A DNA stretch of 64,000 bases. It comes from Agrobacterium vitis (GTDB lineage: Bacteria > Pseudomonadota > Alphaproteobacteria > Rhizobiales > Rhizobiaceae). Made by a program: the position numbers and the translations under genes. The stretch covers positions 1,612,001-1,676,000 of the forward strand of contig NZ_CP118259.1 of NCBI RefSeq assembly GCF_013337045.2. Direction: 5' to 3'. Under the pieces are notes generated by a model. That model worked only from the letters and a program-made list of their open reading frames with translations, made no database searches and was not told the origin of the DNA. This document shows positions 1 through 8,696 of the stretch, in pieces. The stretch's first letter is position 1. Each line of letters starts with the position of its first letter.

Positions 1-55
1 TAGACGCCGCGCTGTCCACCTTGTACCACCGAAGGGTCCGGGCGCGCAACGGCAT
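1..55 (-). CDS. Start of an unidentified prophage gene, cut by the window edge
   Basis: An ATG at 55-53 overlaps the TGA of the primase-helicase gene (TGATG arrangement) and opens a frame that stays open to base 1, reading MPLRARTLRWYKVDSAAS. The same overlapping start-stop style is used throughout this operon, which is the main reason to call it. Only 18 residues are visible, so no function can be given. Confidence 0.45.
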   Translation of the reverse strand, partial: MPLRARTLRWYKVDSAAS

Positions 56-2058
56 CAGAAGCCCTCCGGCATGGGTTCATAGTCTGGATATTGGCCGCCA
101 GGCGCTTCCGGCCTGAATTCATCCCTCACGCGAATGCCGTAGTAGACCGTGCCATTCGACCGTCCACGGCGGAACTGATGCATGCCGCCGTCCGGCCCTT
201 TCCAACTCTTGCGAGTTTGATCCGGCAACCGCCGTGTGAAGGTGGGCTGATGAAATTCAGACAGGCCCTCGCGTTTCGCATAGCGTTGATAGGCATTGTA
301 TAGGTCGAGCGGTGTTTCCTGATCGGCGTCGGCGCCGGTAATATGGCAGGCATGGCGCAAGAACGCGCCGATAGGGTCGCTTTCCTCACGATACTCGCGT
401 GTCGCGTCCTTAATGCCCTCTGGCTCTTGAAGCCCTGTCTCCAGATAGGCAATCGCCCCCGACACCATCCAGGCGAATATGCCGTTGCGTTCCTCGCGCA
501 GCTTGCGCGGCAGGTCGCGGTCTACATCTTCTTCAGGGATCTGGATTTCCCACGGGACCAGCTTCACACGCCGCCATATGCCGTCAGAATCGTCCTTGAT
601 GATCGGCTTATGGTTGCCGGACAGGATGATTTTGAATTGCGGGATCAGTTCGAAGAAGTCCTGGTTGAGCTTTCGCACCGGAAGCGGTTCGCCGCCGGTC
701 AGGGATTTGATCAGCGCATCCTTGAGCTGCACGCCCATTTCCGGCTCCGAGGCCGCCACCAGGCGCACGCCGGGCAGACGGGCCAGATCGGGCGTGGCCT
801 CGGCGCCAGAGCGGCGCTTTTCGCCAGCGAAACTATCGATCGACATGGACGCTGCATAATCAGCCAGAATATCCACCATCAGATCCACGAAGGTCGATTT
901 ACCGTTGCGACCCGCGCCATAGAAAAACAGCAAGCACTGCTCACCCGTCATACCCAGTAGGCAATAGCCGAGATAGCGTTGCAGAAAGTTGCGGTATTCG
1001 ACATTCGGCATGACCTGTTTCAGGAAGTTGCGAAATGTCGGGCAATCCTCGTCCGGCGTGAAATCCACCTCTGCCATCTTGGAGATCAGGTCTTCCGGCC
1101 GATGTTTGTCCATCCGGATTTTCCAGCGCCGCACGCCTTCCACCACCCGGCAATAGAACCGCAGCGTCCCGCTCTGACAATTGATGGCGTAGAGATCGGT
1201 ATTCAGATCCTTCACATCCAGCGAGCAGTAAGGCACCGCCTCTTTCAGCATGTTGTCGATCTTGGATGTCCCGGCCGCGCTCTTGGCATGACTGTGGCGA
1301 GACGACATGCGGCCACGCCGCCCCTCCTCCACCTCGTCCATGGCGTCGACCATCTTTTCCAGTTCGGCATATTCGGCATATTGCTCTGGCGTCCAGGAGG
1401 ATGTGGCATCCACCATCTTGCGCCGCGCCCGCTCGGCCTGCTGACCGGTCTTGATCCTGTCCTTGATCTTCTGATGCAGCACATGGGCTTCCTCCGGCCA
1501 GTCGGCCTTCGGATTGCCCATCTTCACCTTTTCCCGTTCGGCTTCCTTCATATCGGCGATCAGACCGTTCAATTCCGTCAGGCGATCATCGTCGACGGCT
1601 TCTCGTACGGTCGGCGGGCGGCCCATGTCCTGCAACTTTTTCGCCGCATCGCGACCAGCCTCGATAGCTGCCTGTTCCTTGGTCGAGCAATCCAGCAGGA
1701 TCGCCTCATCATCGATCAGCTCGGCGGTGCGATGGGCAAAACGGCGCACCACGGCGCCGGATGCGTCTTCCATCCAGCGTTGACCGTCGAACCCATGCCA
1801 CCCGACATGCGTCACATGGCGCAAATACCGCCCATAACGGGTCAGCAGCCGGTTGGCATTGCCGATGTCGGTTTCCGGCAGGGCCGCGCATTCTTCGAGG
1901 ATTTCCGGCCCGGACAATTCAAGGACATCTTCGTCCGGTTCCGGCTCATCAATAGGCAGAGGGTCCGGGCGACCAGCATAGGCCCGGCGCTGCGCCTCGG
2001 CATCTTCCAATATCTTGCGGACAGATTCCGGCAGGTCCGGCTTTTTCGGCTCTGTCAT
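55..2058 (-). CDS. Phage primase/helicase, D5-like SF3 ATPase (P4 primase C-terminal family)
   Basis: This 667-residue protein most likely unwinds phage DNA at the replication fork. Around residue 380 is a Walker A loop, GAGRNGKST. It is followed by an acidic strand (LVAASEPEMG, about 435) and the superfamily 3 motif C region (IILSGNHKP, about 485), with a D5_N-type region before them and a winged-helix-like tail. The N-terminal third is charged and coiled-coil-prone and has no zinc finger or TOPRIM; those are in the separate primase at 2255-3520. I chose the ATG at 2058 because it forms an ATGA overlap with the upstream gene; a TTG at 2073 would add five residues. Helicase assignment is firm, exact replication role inferred. 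Confidence 0.9.
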   Translation of the reverse strand: MTEPKKPDLPESVRKILEDAEAQRRAYAGRPDPLPIDEPEPDEDVLELSGPEILEECAALPETDIGNANRLLTRYGRYLRHVTHVGWHGFDGQRWMEDASGAVVRRFAHRTAELIDDEAILLDCSTKEQAAIEAGRDAAKKLQDMGRPPTVREAVDDDRLTELNGLIADMKEAEREKVKMGNPKADWPEEAHVLHQKIKDRIKTGQQAERARRKMVDATSSWTPEQYAEYAELEKMVDAMDEVEEGRRGRMSSRHSHAKSAAGTSKIDNMLKEAVPYCSLDVKDLNTDLYAINCQSGTLRFYCRVVEGVRRWKIRMDKHRPEDLISKMAEVDFTPDEDCPTFRNFLKQVMPNVEYRNFLQRYLGYCLLGMTGEQCLLFFYGAGRNGKSTFVDLMVDILADYAASMSIDSFAGEKRRSGAEATPDLARLPGVRLVAASEPEMGVQLKDALIKSLTGGEPLPVRKLNQDFFELIPQFKIILSGNHKPIIKDDSDGIWRRVKLVPWEIQIPEEDVDRDLPRKLREERNGIFAWMVSGAIAYLETGLQEPEGIKDATREYREESDPIGAFLRHACHITGADADQETPLDLYNAYQRYAKREGLSEFHQPTFTRRLPDQTRKSWKGPDGGMHQFRRGRSNGTVYYGIRVRDEFRPEAPGGQYPDYEPMPEGF

Positions 2059-2258
2059 GGCTTGCAGGTCCAATAGCGGTCAAGAATGAAACGAAACAAA
2101 GCGACAGCCATCACCGTGGCGATCAATACAACAACAACCGCTGGCCAGAACCCGAACCATGCAACCTTGAAGCCATTGGCAAATGATCCAGCCAGAAAGG
2201 GGATCATAAAAAGCCAATATCGCGCGCCGAACCATTTGAGTGGATTAAGCATCATCAT
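2055..2258 (-). CDS. Small two-helix membrane protein between primase and helicase genes
   Basis: A 67-residue protein with two hydrophobic segments (about residues 13-30 and 36-56), so probably an inner-membrane protein. The start MMML is preceded by a strong GGGGAGGA ribosome-binding site. The gene overlaps both neighbours by ATGA (2255-2258 and 2055-2058), so it is translationally locked into the replication operon. I do not recognise the family. A membrane protein between primase and replicative helicase genes could anchor replication or serve superinfection control; that is speculation. Confidence 0.7.
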   Translation of the reverse strand: MMMLNPLKWFGARYWLFMIPFLAGSFANGFKVAWFGFWPAVVVVLIATVMAVALFRFILDRYWTCKP

Positions 2259-3520
2259 TCCTCCCCTCGCACGGCGGCAAAGGCTTCTGAAAAGTCCATG
2301 GTGGCGGGCGGATAGACGATCTGGATATCCAGCCCCGGTCGCTCCAGGCGGGCGGCCATGCGGGCGAGGCAGGCGGCGGTTTGCACCGGTTCGCTGTCGC
2401 CATCGGCCAGCACCAGCAGTTCGGTCACATGGGCGGGCACCTGCATGGCATCGTCTGGCTGGTGGTCCGGCTTTGGCATTGGACCCTGCACATTGACACG
2501 ACGCGCCCGGCCGCGACTGTCGACCGTGGTCAGCGTCGGGTGCTTGAAATCCGAAGCCGGGTCGCGTGGACCGGCGAGATTGCCGATGTCACCGGCGGCG
2601 AGGTAGAAGGTGTCTTCGCGCCAGCCTTCCGGCCCGGCCCATGCGGCGGGGTTTTCAATCCCCTCGCCCACCACCCAGCGCGCGGCCTCCGGATTGCCGA
2701 ACACCGGCAGGATCGAGCCTTTCTTGACGCCGTGCATTTTCTTCGATGACAGCGGCTTCCCCTCCGCATCGAGCAACACCGGGCGGAATTTCGGCTTGTT
2801 GGTGAGATCGATCCAGATCTGCTGGCTGCCGGTGATCCGGAAGTCCAGATTGACGAAGGGGATGGACAGTGCCGGGCCGACATAGATCGACATCGGCCGC
2901 TTCCATTCGTCGACACCATAATAGGTGGCGCGGGGCAGGAAGCGGATATGCTCGAACACGCCATCATGCGGCCAGAAGCCGGTGCGAAACCGCAGATAAC
3001 GGCGGATCAGCGCATAGCCTTCCGCCTCACGCAGGCCAGCGGCAAGGCAATCCAGGGCATTGAGCCAGAGGTTGCGCCCGAGGTTGATGGCCTTCTGGCG
3101 CTGCTGATCGGCTTTGGCATCGTTTTCGGCCCGCTTCTTGTCGGCCTTGGCGCGGCTATCGGCTGCTCGCTGTTCGCGCGCCAGGCGCTGTTCTTCCGTT
3201 TCCTGCTCACCCTCGGCTGGCACCGTCTCGCCCAAGGCATGGCCGCAGGCCATCAGAAATTCCGCCCGGTTGCGCAGGTCGAGATCGCGCCATACCGCCG
3301 CCAGACCGATCCCATCGCGCCCGCCGCCGCAGGTTCGGCAATTGAAGGCATTCTTGGTGCGGTTGACGGAAAACCTGTCCGTGCCATCATGGCAGCGCGG
3401 GCACGGCCCCTGATATTCGGTGCGGCCTTTGGGCTCTATGATTCCGAGCCGATCCATAGCATCCGACACGCTGACATCGCGGGCCCGGGTGACGAAATCG
3501 TCGATGATGGGGCTGGTCAT
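2255..3520 (-). CDS. Phage DNA primase with CHC2-type zinc finger and TOPRIM domain
   Basis: The 421-residue protein should synthesise RNA primers for phage DNA replication. Near residues 39-67 are paired CPRC and CRTC motifs typical of a primase zinc ribbon. Residues 105-150 are rich in Ala, Lys, Glu and Arg and look coiled. A TOPRIM-like part follows with the catalytic Glu in VVGEGIE and an acidic LADGD motif near residue 385. The start ATG at 3520 has a GAGGAGGGG ribosome-binding site and overlaps the upstream stop as ATGA; an open extension to 3739 is only a shadow of that upstream gene. It works with the separate helicase at 55-2058. Confidence 0.9.
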   Translation of the reverse strand: MTSPIIDDFVTRARDVSVSDAMDRLGIIEPKGRTEYQGPCPRCHDGTDRFSVNRTKNAFNCRTCGGGRDGIGLAAVWRDLDLRNRAEFLMACGHALGETVPAEGEQETEEQRLAREQRAADSRAKADKKRAENDAKADQQRQKAINLGRNLWLNALDCLAAGLREAEGYALIRRYLRFRTGFWPHDGVFEHIRFLPRATYYGVDEWKRPMSIYVGPALSIPFVNLDFRITGSQQIWIDLTNKPKFRPVLLDAEGKPLSSKKMHGVKKGSILPVFGNPEAARWVVGEGIENPAAWAGPEGWREDTFYLAAGDIGNLAGPRDPASDFKHPTLTTVDSRGRARRVNVQGPMPKPDHQPDDAMQVPAHVTELLVLADGDSEPVQTAACLARMAARLERPGLDIQIVYPPATMDFSEAFAAVRGEE

Positions 3521-3843
3521 TCGGCACCCCTCCTCGAATACCAGATCGTCTCTATTGGCGTTACGATGCTGTAGGAGTGCTGGCCGAGCTGGACGACTAA
3601 GACGCTCGCCAAGTCGCGGGCACGGGCAACAATATCGCCGGGCTCTTTTGGGAAACGCGGATAATTGATGAAGCCAACGCGGAAACCTTCTTCGCGTCCG
3701 CCAGTGTAAATAAACGACTGCGGGGATAACGTTATGCAAAGGCCGGTTTCGGCGGCATAACGCTGAATGATGATGCCAGCGGTGTTGATGTCCCCAGCCA
3801 TATGGATATCAACGTCGAATGATGGCGCTACTTTCTCCGTCAT
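3517..3843 (-). CDS. Uncharacterised prophage protein, 108 aa
   Basis: Starts MTEKVAPSFDVDIHMAGD and is preceded by an AAAGGAAG ribosome-binding site; it overlaps the genes on both sides as ATGA. The sequence contains IIQRYAAETGLCITLSPQSF, which resembles small phage proteins predicted to be mixed alpha/beta, but I know no function. No membrane segment, metal motif or HTH is visible. Its place just upstream of the primase gene suggests an accessory role in early replication or control. Confidence 0.75.
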   Translation of the reverse strand: MTEKVAPSFDVDIHMAGDINTAGIIIQRYAAETGLCITLSPQSFIYTGGREEGFRVGFINYPRFPKEPGDIVARARDLASVLVVQLGQHSYSIVTPIETIWYSRRGAE

Positions 3844-4046
3844 GCCGGCTTCCTTTCGTCCGTCATGTCCAGATATTGGCCCCACTTACCGTCGTCCTGC
3901 GCGGCTTCGGCCAGCTCGGCGCGGATGTCGGCAAGGCAATCATCCAGTCTATCGAGCCAACTCCATGTACCCATGCTGTTGCTCGCACTGAATTCCTTTT
4001 CCTCGACATAGAGCCGGACCGCGTTGCATGCTTCTTTGAGATTCAT
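3840..4046 (-). CDS. Small prophage protein, 68 aa, unknown function
   Basis: MNLKEACNAVRLYVEEKEF begins a short, acidic, probably helical protein with no recognised motif. The start at 4046 has a GGGGAGG ribosome-binding site and is chosen over an upstream in-frame start because it makes an ATGA overlap with the PAPS-reductase-like gene. It ends in an ATGA overlap with the next gene. Confidence 0.7.
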   Translation of the reverse strand: MNLKEACNAVRLYVEEKEFSASNSMGTWSWLDRLDDCLADIRAELAEAAQDDGKWGQYLDMTDERKPA

Positions 4047-4879
4047 TCTGCGGCCTCCCCAAACCCACAGCCGTCGCCGCATTCCGCGTCGAATTCGTCG
4101 AAACTGGCATCTTCAAACATATCGACTTGCCGAGCTGCGGCTTGAACAAGCTCAATCACCCGGTCGCGGCGGTCGAAAAAACCACCTCGTTCGACTTCCA
4201 TTTCGTGCCACCATTTGGCGCACCCGGGGTTGCGGCGAATGCGAGCAAGGCGCACTCCCCGCCCAGTCGCCATGCAGAGGTCGCAATTACCTTCCCAAGG
4301 CTCAAGACCAAGATCGAAAGGCTGACCACGCCAGAAGTCCATTACGTCGGCCTTACGGATTTTTGCTTTTGCAAGCGGGTAGATGACCTTGCGGCCATCC
4401 CTCTCGGCGCGCGCCAATCCATTGAGAATGCGCATGCCTTCATCATCACGAATGCCGATTACTTCCGCATATTCACCGGCAACCCATGCGAAGCTCTTTG
4501 CCAGAGCGAACATGGGCAGAAGCTTAAGAAAACTGGTACACCAGCGTTCCTGCCAATTGGGAAGACGCTGCTTTTTCCGGATCAGCGCAGCAAACGGTTC
4601 TCCGTTGCGGCTTGCGCTGTTGAAGCCTACCAGCTCATAGCAAGGGTCAGTATCGCGCCATTCCAGCCAACGGATTGATACGCCCCATCTGCTGCCGCAT
4701 TCGTAGACAAAATGCAGCGTCTCTTCCCGCTCCTTGCCCGTGTTGGCAAACGCCACGACGATATCATCCGGCAATTTGCCGCCATGGGCTTGAACGATGC
4801 GATAGAGCATGTATGCCGAAATCCGCCCGCCGGAGAACGAAATCATGGCAGGGCCTTGGATAAGGAATGGGTCGTGCAT
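4043..4879 (-). CDS. PAPS-reductase-like N-type ATP pyrophosphatase, 278 aa
   Basis: The N-terminus has the PP-loop FSGGRISAYM (residues 15-24), the nucleotide-binding motif of PAPS reductase, DndC and related ATP pyrophosphatases. An IRWLEWRD stretch follows, and a CDLC pair sits near residue 204 with further cysteines at the end (CGDGC). The family activates a substrate by adenylation; members include sulfate reducers, tRNA thiolases and the DNA phosphorothioation enzyme DndC. In phages the substrate is generally unknown. Here no DndB/D/E partners are seen, so a role in DNA or tRNA modification is only an inference. The start is ATG 4879, which overlaps the upstream TGA by one base. Confidence 0.82.
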   Translation of the reverse strand: MHDPFLIQGPAMISFSGGRISAYMLYRIVQAHGGKLPDDIVVAFANTGKEREETLHFVYECGSRWGVSIRWLEWRDTDPCYELVGFNSASRNGEPFAALIRKKQRLPNWQERWCTSFLKLLPMFALAKSFAWVAGEYAEVIGIRDDEGMRILNGLARAERDGRKVIYPLAKAKIRKADVMDFWRGQPFDLGLEPWEGNCDLCMATGRGVRLARIRRNPGCAKWWHEMEVERGGFFDRRDRVIELVQAAARQVDMFEDASFDEFDAECGDGCGFGEAAE

Positions 4880-5178
4880 CAAACCATCTCCCCACGCAAT
4901 TCGCGCAATTCCTTGAAGCAGATTCGCCGCAACCGGCCGCTGGCCAGCAGGCTTTGCGCCAGGTCTTTCAGCCGCACGTCTTCCCGACCGAACAGATTGA
5001 AATCGATCAGGCAGGCTGTGCCTTCGCGCCAACCGCGCAGACCTTCCGGGCAGGTGATGACGCGCAGCGCGCGGCCATCGCCAAGGCGACCACGCGGAAC
5101 CTGCCAGGCATCGCAGGTCTTAGCCGCCGCATCCCGGTTGGGGGCGATGATCAGGGTGATTTTTCGGTCCTCACGCAT
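4879..5178 (-). CDS. Uncharacterised prophage protein, 99 aa
   Basis: MREDRKITLIIAPNRDAAAK begins with a beta-strand like segment and a turn that could start an alpha/beta fold; the C-terminal half is basic and helical. No family recognised. It overlaps the winged-helix gene upstream by 8 bases and the PAPS-reductase-like gene by one base. The only other in-frame start is upstream and gives an Arg-rich leader, so ATG 5178 is preferred. Confidence 0.7.
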   Translation of the reverse strand: MREDRKITLIIAPNRDAAAKTCDAWQVPRGRLGDGRALRVITCPEGLRGWREGTACLIDFNLFGREDVRLKDLAQSLLASGRLRRICFKELRELRGEMV

Positions 5179-5659
5179 CGGCCGCCTCCAGCGCAATGGC
5201 CGCAATGGCAAGACGACCGGCGTCGGTGACGGCCCAGGTGCTTTGACGCGGGCCTTTGCCGGCGCGAAGGCAGATGATCAGTCCGCGTTCCTTCAGGCTT
5301 TCCAATATCCAGCGCACCGAACCTTTGGTCAGGCCCGCCCGACGCTCCATTTCAGCATGAGGCATGCTGATCGGCCCATCTTCGGCACAAAACAGCCGCA
5401 GGATTTTCGAGGCTGGCGCGGAGAGATCGTCATCCTCGCTTCGTTCGCAACGGTGGTGTTCCCTCTGGTCTGGCATGTTGACCTGATGCCGAGCCGCGCC
5501 GAGCCGCTGCATGCCATCACCTTTCAAGCCCGTGGCACCGGCCATTTCCGACATTTTTTCAAACATCAGGCGGACGCAAAGCGTCTGATCAGCGGGGGAA
5601 AGGCTTGCGAATTTTACCGGGGACAAAGAACAAGGCCCGAAGAGATCCAGTGCGATCAT
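5171..5659 (-). CDS. Winged-helix DNA-binding protein (MarR-like fold), 162 aa
   Basis: The C-terminal half (about residues 75-155) reads as a winged helix: a first helix SKILRLFCAEDG, a helix-turn-helix MERRAGLTKGSVRWILESL, and a wing with LICLRAGKGPRQSTWAVT. The N-terminal half has two short blocks (DLFGPCSLSP, MFEKMSEMAG) of unknown role. It is probably a phage regulator or a DNA-binding accessory factor. The start at 5659 makes an ATGA overlap with the upstream gene; the long upstream extension is a frame shadow. Confidence 0.75.
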   Translation of the reverse strand: MIALDLFGPCSLSPVKFASLSPADQTLCVRLMFEKMSEMAGATGLKGDGMQRLGAARHQVNMPDQREHHRCERSEDDDLSAPASKILRLFCAEDGPISMPHAEMERRAGLTKGSVRWILESLKERGLIICLRAGKGPRQSTWAVTDAGRLAIAAIALEAADA

Positions 5660-6090
5660 GACCACCTCGATTTTCTGGGAAGGGAAGACGGGGCGGCCCG
5701 GTCCGGGTGACTGGCCGCCGAGGGAGAGGAAACCGGCGCGGAGGGTGCGGGTGAAGGCTCCGCTGGTGTGGCTGGCGCATCGACGGCCCACCGCTTGTCA
5801 TGCCAGGCCTGAAGCGTGGCCACATGGGCGGCATAATCCATGTCGAATTTCCGCCGCTGGCGCTCTTCGCGCCAGATCTGTTCAAACAGACCGCCAGCGC
5901 CATACCAGCGATTGATCACCTTGGCGTCGGTCGGGATCGCCGGGATACCCGAGACATCACTGACGATCCGCGCCCATGCAGGCACCAGCTCCAGATCGCA
6001 ATGAAAGAAATCGATGGCCGCCTGCTGCGGGTTGTTGGTGACGACATAGAGGCCTGGCGCGGTTGGTGGTTTGCTGCTGGCGCTGCTCAC
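5656..6090 (-). CDS. Uncharacterised prophage protein with Pro/Ala/Ser-rich tail, 144 aa
   Basis: The first ~100 residues contain GLYVVTNNPQQAAIDFFHCD and a conserved-looking INRWYGAGGLFEQIWREER segment; residues 105-144 are low-complexity Pro, Ala and Ser. The start codon is GTG at 6090, overlapping the stop of the helicase-methyltransferase gene as GTGA. No function known; similar proteins accompany this helicase-methyltransferase in other prophages as far as I recall, which would need a search. Confidence 0.7.
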   Translation of the reverse strand: MSSASSKPPTAPGLYVVTNNPQQAAIDFFHCDLELVPAWARIVSDVSGIPAIPTDAKVINRWYGAGGLFEQIWREERQRRKFDMDYAAHVATLQAWHDKRWAVDAPATPAEPSPAPSAPVSSPSAASHPDRAAPSSLPRKSRWS

Positions 6091-8696
6091 TGTGCCGCCT
6101 CCAGCAGGTCGAACAGGTTGGGCATGGCCATGTCGCGGGCCGCTGCCTCGACATATTTGCAGCCGTCGAGAAAATAGGCCGGGTTCAATTCAGTCGCGAT
6201 GCCCTTGCGACCGAGCTTGATGGCCCGGTAAGGCACCGTCATCAGACCGCCAAACGGATCGAATACCGTTTCACCCGGCTCGGTATATTGGCTGATAGCC
6301 CGGTCGACGATGTCGAATTGCAGCGGGCAGAGGTGCATTTCCTTGCCCGCCTGCGCCTGCAGCGTATTCATCGACAGCATGCGGGTGATATCGGTCCAGA
6401 CGTCGTCATGCTTGGAATGCGGCGGCAACAGCATGAAGGTCGAGGGCAGCATGCCCCGCTCTTCCAGGTGTTCGGCAATCTTCACGTGATGCTCGAAATC
6501 GTAGACCGATTCGAGCGAGTAGCGTTTCCAGAGCTTGAAGATCTGATGATGCTCCAGCCCGGCCAGATCCTGAACGGGCAGCAGCCGGTTGCCGGAACTT
6601 GGCATGAAACCATGGGCATCGAGCTGCCAGCGGGCGCGGGAATAGCCGGTCTCATTCGACCAGGCCCCATCCGCGCCGCTCCATTGGCGCTTGTCCTTCT
6701 TCACCGGCCGATCAGCATAGCCGTTTGAGGCATCGGAGGGCGGCTTGCGGAAAATCAGCAGATATTCCGGCATGCCGTTACCCATCCGGCTGCCATCCTT
6801 GCACTGCTCGGACCAGCCGAGCCGGTAGGTCTGGTTGTTTTCCCGCACCACATCCGTCGTGATGGTCTTGCGCGACAGGAAGGCAAAGCCGTGCTGCTTG
6901 AAGCGGGCAACGCAATCATCCGAGAACGGATAGACGGTCTGGAAACCGTGCCCCGTCATACCGCCCGGCACGATCCGGTCCTTCACATGAATGGCGGCAA
7001 TCCGGCCCGGCGACAGCACCCGCAGCAGTTCGGGAATGAGGAAATCCATCTGCTGCCAGAAATGATCGTTATCGTCGATATGGCCGAAATCGCAGTAGTT
7101 CGGAGAATATTCGTATTGGGTCGAAAATGGGATGGATGTGACGATAAGGTCGACGCTGTCGGCAGCCATCGTCTGGGTTTCCAGCACGCAATCATTGTTG
7201 ATCAGCCGGTAACCATCGCCGGACACCTCGATTCGGTCGACGCCAAGCGAGCGTTGCAGCGTGGCGGCCATGGCGGCGCTGGAAAGGCCGTATTCCTTGA
7301 TGATATCGGTCATGATCTGCATCTGCTCCTCGTGGCGCTGCCATTTTTCTTGCAGATTGTCGCGCACCGGCCGCTCGGCCTCCGTGTAGATGAGGTCGAG
7401 GCGAACCTCGTGATCCTGCATGAAGCGGTAGATGCGGTGGACGCCCTGGATGAAGTCGTTGAACTTGAAGCCAATGCCGAGGAAGATTTCCCACCAGCAA
7501 TGGTATTGAAAGTTGGGGCCGGACCCGAGCATCGACGGCTTGCCCGCCAGCTCCGGCAATCGCCCATCGGAAAAGGCGCAAATCGTCTCTTCGCGCGCAT
7601 CGAGATCCTGGCTGCCATACACAGTGGCAATGCCGGGGATCGCCGCCTCGATGGCCAGCCGCTCGGCTTCCAGATCGTGCCAGATCAACCGGTGCGCATC
7701 GGGGTTTTCCGCCCGCAGCTCCATCAGCTTGGCAATCCGCACCGGCAGGCTGTCGCGCTTTTCGCGGGCGGCATCCGATAGCGATGCACTGGCATTGCGA
7801 AACAGCCGGGACTGGCCATTCTTTTCCGCACCGGCGCTGGTATGGTCGGCAGGCAGCTCGTGCCAATGCACCACCATGGCAGGCAGGTCATAACCTTCAT
7901 CGGAAAAACCGAGATCGGACGGCTTCTGCACAAACAGCGCCCAGCTCGCCACCCACAGCCAGAACTCGCGCTGCTTGTGCGGATAGATGGTCAGGCTGTC
8001 GGCCTTTTCGGAATTGCGCTTGAAGAACCTGGTCTTTGCCTGCCCGACATCCATGATTTCGAGAAAGGCGGAATAGGCCAGAAGCTCAATGAACTGGTTG
8101 GGGCTTGGCGTGGCCGTGGCAACAAACTTGAAGCGCACCCCATCAAACAGCCGCATGAATTCGCGGAACGTCTTGGAGCCGCCGAAGCCGCGCAGGCAGG
8201 ACGCTTCGTCGAGGCTGACAGCCTCAAACAGGTGCGGGTCCAGTTTCCCGTCACGCACCGTCTCGTAATTGGTCATGTAGAGACCGGTGGCACTGGCATC
8301 ATCAATCGACCGGATGAATTCAAACGTCGGGATACGATCAGGCCGACCCGCCTGCCAGGCTCGCAGCTCGGCGCGCTGCGCATCGGTAATGCGTGGGTGA
8401 TCGCCGGTTGCCAGCATATGCGCATCGCGGCGAAATTCCTGCCGTACACCAAGCGGCGTGACGATCAACCCGCGACCGCCGAACCTGGCAGTGATGATCC
8501 GCAGGATTTCAATCTGGATGACAGACTTTCCAAGCCCGAACTTGGCAAACACGGCACGGCGGCCACCCCGGCAGGCCCAGACGACCATCGCCTTCTGATG
8601 AGGCAGGAGAATGGGATTGATTTCGTCCAGCGATACATCAAACCCGCCTTGCGGGGCCATCTGGACTTTGTTTTTGAGGAAATCGACGTAGTTCAT
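6087..8696 (-). CDS. SNF2-like helicase fused to a beta-class DNA methyltransferase, 869 aa
   Basis: One polypeptide joins two enzymes. Residues ~25-470 form a superfamily 2 helicase: Walker A AKFGLGKSV (about 55), a DEAS box in VSLDEASCL (about 168), motif III VATATPSPN (about 190), and motif VI QGVHRIYRF (about 420). Residues ~495-869 form a SAM-dependent amino-methyltransferase of beta order. Its motif IV reads TSIPF (about 523) instead of the usual PP(Y/F), and the SAM-binding part ETVFDPFGGLMTVPYRAI is near the C-terminus (about 812). I know this combination from phage genomes, where it is thought to modify phage DNA while tracking along it. Substrate sequence and base are unknown. ATGA/GTGA overlaps on both sides tie it into the operon. 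Confidence 0.9.
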   Translation of the reverse strand: MNYVDFLKNKVQMAPQGGFDVSLDEINPILLPHQKAMVVWACRGGRRAVFAKFGLGKSVIQIEILRIITARFGGRGLIVTPLGVRQEFRRDAHMLATGDHPRITDAQRAELRAWQAGRPDRIPTFEFIRSIDDASATGLYMTNYETVRDGKLDPHLFEAVSLDEASCLRGFGGSKTFREFMRLFDGVRFKFVATATPSPNQFIELLAYSAFLEIMDVGQAKTRFFKRNSEKADSLTIYPHKQREFWLWVASWALFVQKPSDLGFSDEGYDLPAMVVHWHELPADHTSAGAEKNGQSRLFRNASASLSDAAREKRDSLPVRIAKLMELRAENPDAHRLIWHDLEAERLAIEAAIPGIATVYGSQDLDAREETICAFSDGRLPELAGKPSMLGSGPNFQYHCWWEIFLGIGFKFNDFIQGVHRIYRFMQDHEVRLDLIYTEAERPVRDNLQEKWQRHEEQMQIMTDIIKEYGLSSAAMAATLQRSLGVDRIEVSGDGYRLINNDCVLETQTMAADSVDLIVTSIPFSTQYEYSPNYCDFGHIDDNDHFWQQMDFLIPELLRVLSPGRIAAIHVKDRIVPGGMTGHGFQTVYPFSDDCVARFKQHGFAFLSRKTITTDVVRENNQTYRLGWSEQCKDGSRMGNGMPEYLLIFRKPPSDASNGYADRPVKKDKRQWSGADGAWSNETGYSRARWQLDAHGFMPSSGNRLLPVQDLAGLEHHQIFKLWKRYSLESVYDFEHHVKIAEHLEERGMLPSTFMLLPPHSKHDDVWTDITRMLSMNTLQAQAGKEMHLCPLQFDIVDRAISQYTEPGETVFDPFGGLMTVPYRAIKLGRKGIATELNPAYFLDGCKYVEAAARDMAMPNLFDLLEAAQ

